NCBI GenBank assembly: GCA_009775535.1 | Contig: VSPW01000104.1 | Span: 1-6,820 of the forward strand | Source: Muribaculaceae bacterium | GTDB taxonomy: Bacteria; Bacteroidota; Bacteroidia; Bacteroidales; Muribaculaceae | Reading direction: 5' to 3' | DNA length: 6,820 nt | Part shown: positions 6,077 to 6,820 of the stretch, piece by piece | Numbering within the stretch: the stretch's first letter is position 1 | How the letters are laid out: every line of letters starts with the position of its first letter | Position numbers and translations under genes: made by a program | Notes under the pieces: generated by a model | Database searches by the model: none | The model's input: the letters and a program-made list of their open reading frames with translations, nothing else | Told to the model about the DNA's origin: nothing

Positions 6077-6820
6077 CTATCGGTTTTGTTCCATATAATT
6101 ATTAACTCCGGAATTGAGCCAGCCTACAAAACGTTCCACGTTCTCATCATAGGCTACGGCAGGGGTCAGAGGCGCCCCGTCGTTGCCGAGCACCACGTAG
6201 AACGGCTGCTGGTTTGTCCCGAACTTGTGCCGCTGCAGGAAACTCCATTTGTCGCCGACGGTCTCGATAAGTATGTCACGGCCGTTTTCCTGCTCTTTAT
6301 ATGGCTGTGCCAATGGTGTCTTGTCGTCAACCATAAGCTTTATCAGCACGTACTCGTTCTCGATGATGTCGCGGACAGCCTGTGTGTCGAACACAGCCCC
6401 CTCCATTTTCCGGCAGTTTACACATGCATAGCCCGAAAAGTCTATCAGAACGGGCATGTGGTTCTTCTGGGCATATTCCATGCCGGCATCGTAGTCATCG
6501 AATTCGCGGAACACTCCTCCGTAGAGGTTGAAATCCTGTGTGGACAGGGGCGGCACGAATGCGCTGACACTTTTAAGCGGTGCGCCCCACATGCCTGGCA
6601 GAAGGTACACTGCGAACGACAGCGATGCAAGGGCTAGGAAGAACCTAGGCACGGACACATGCTTAGTCTCGGAGTCGTGAGAGAATCTCAGCTTGGCCAG
6701 AAGGTACAATACCAGCAATAAGAACAATACGATCCATAGCGCCCCAAACACCTCGCGGTCAAGTATGTGCCAGCCGTATGCAAGATCGGCTACCGACAGG
6801 AATTTGAGAGATAGCACAAG
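6077..6820 (-). CDS. DsbD-type thiol:disulfide interchange protein, C-terminal part (5' end outside window)
   Basis: The frame is open to the window edge, so only the last 247 residues are seen; a GTG at 6815-6817 is an internal Val, not a start. Two membrane segments (about 25-42 and 58-74) precede a periplasmic thioredoxin domain. The domain has LIDFSGYACVNCRKME with the redox pair C133 and C136 (codons at 6422-6424 and 6413-6415) and a QQPFYVV stretch with the expected cis-Pro near 206. DsbD passes electrons from cytoplasmic thioredoxin through the membrane to periplasmic disulfide proteins. The central membrane domain with its own Cys pair, and any N-terminal domain, would lie to the right. 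It is the first visible gene of the run leading to mazG, 13 nt away. Specific partners cannot be told from this fragment. Confidence 0.9.
   Translation of the reverse strand, partial: LVLSLKFLSVADLAYGWHILDREVFGALWIVLFLLLVLYLLAKLRFSHDSETKHVSVPRFFLALASLSFAVYLLPGMWGAPLKSVSAFVPPLSTQDFNLYGGVFREFDDYDAGMEYAQKNHMPVLIDFSGYACVNCRKMEGAVFDTQAVRDIIENEYVLIKLMVDDKTPLAQPYKEQENGRDILIETVGDKWSFLQRHKFGTNQQPFYVVLGNDGAPLTPAVAYDENVERFVGWLNSGVNNYMEQNR

Noticed and set aside
5494..6637. Long plus-strand frames (188 and 183 residues) opposite mazG and the DsbD-type gene
   Set aside because: They are antisense shadows of strongly supported genes and show no recognisable motifs.

Overview
The window looks like a piece of a Bacteroidales chromosome, possibly Muribaculaceae-like, though the family is only a guess. 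Four things support this: roughly balanced base composition; no Shine-Dalgarno sequence in front of any start; Bacteroidetes-type -7 promoter boxes (TAnnTTTG); and Bacteroidetes-typical genes, namely a DUF4270 lipoprotein, a glycogen-synthase-like protein with only the GT5 domain, and a DsbD with a CVNC thioredoxin motif. Every confident gene is on the minus strand, so the window reads biologically from right to left.

Right part (6820 to 2589) is one compact operon-like run. It holds the 3' part of a DsbD-type thiol:disulfide interchange protein (cut by the window edge), mazG (nucleoside triphosphate pyrophosphohydrolase), an unrecognised 134-residue secreted protein, topB (DNA topoisomerase III) and a 70-residue membrane protein with a cysteine cluster like FeoB-associated proteins. 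Gaps are 13 and 9 nt, followed by two successive 4-nt ATGA stop/start overlaps around topB. The genes share no obvious pathway: they cover periplasmic redox, nucleotide-pool cleaning and DNA topology.

Left part (2562 to 262) starts from a promoter-like region with a TAACTTTG box and a short inverted repeat. It carries the glycogen-synthase-like GT5 gene and a DUF4270 lipoprotein gene, separated by 67 nt containing a strong RNA hairpin. The GT5 protein lacks the KTGGL nucleotide-sugar site and the whole C-terminal domain, so it is probably not a working glycogen synthase.

Far left: a tRNA-Thr(CGT) gene (225 to 153) with its own -7 box abutting the DUF4270 stop, followed by a clean intrinsic terminator. 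The tRNA has two A-C mismatches in its stems. Bases 1-126 on the plus strand may hold the last 41 codons of a gene entering from outside, convergent with the tRNA; I do not recognise it.

I found no mobile element, CRISPR array, defence system or clearly new multi-gene system. The points most worth a second look are the unknown secreted protein coupled to topB, the degenerate GT5 protein paired with a lipoprotein, the altered metal site in TopB, and the mismatched tRNA.
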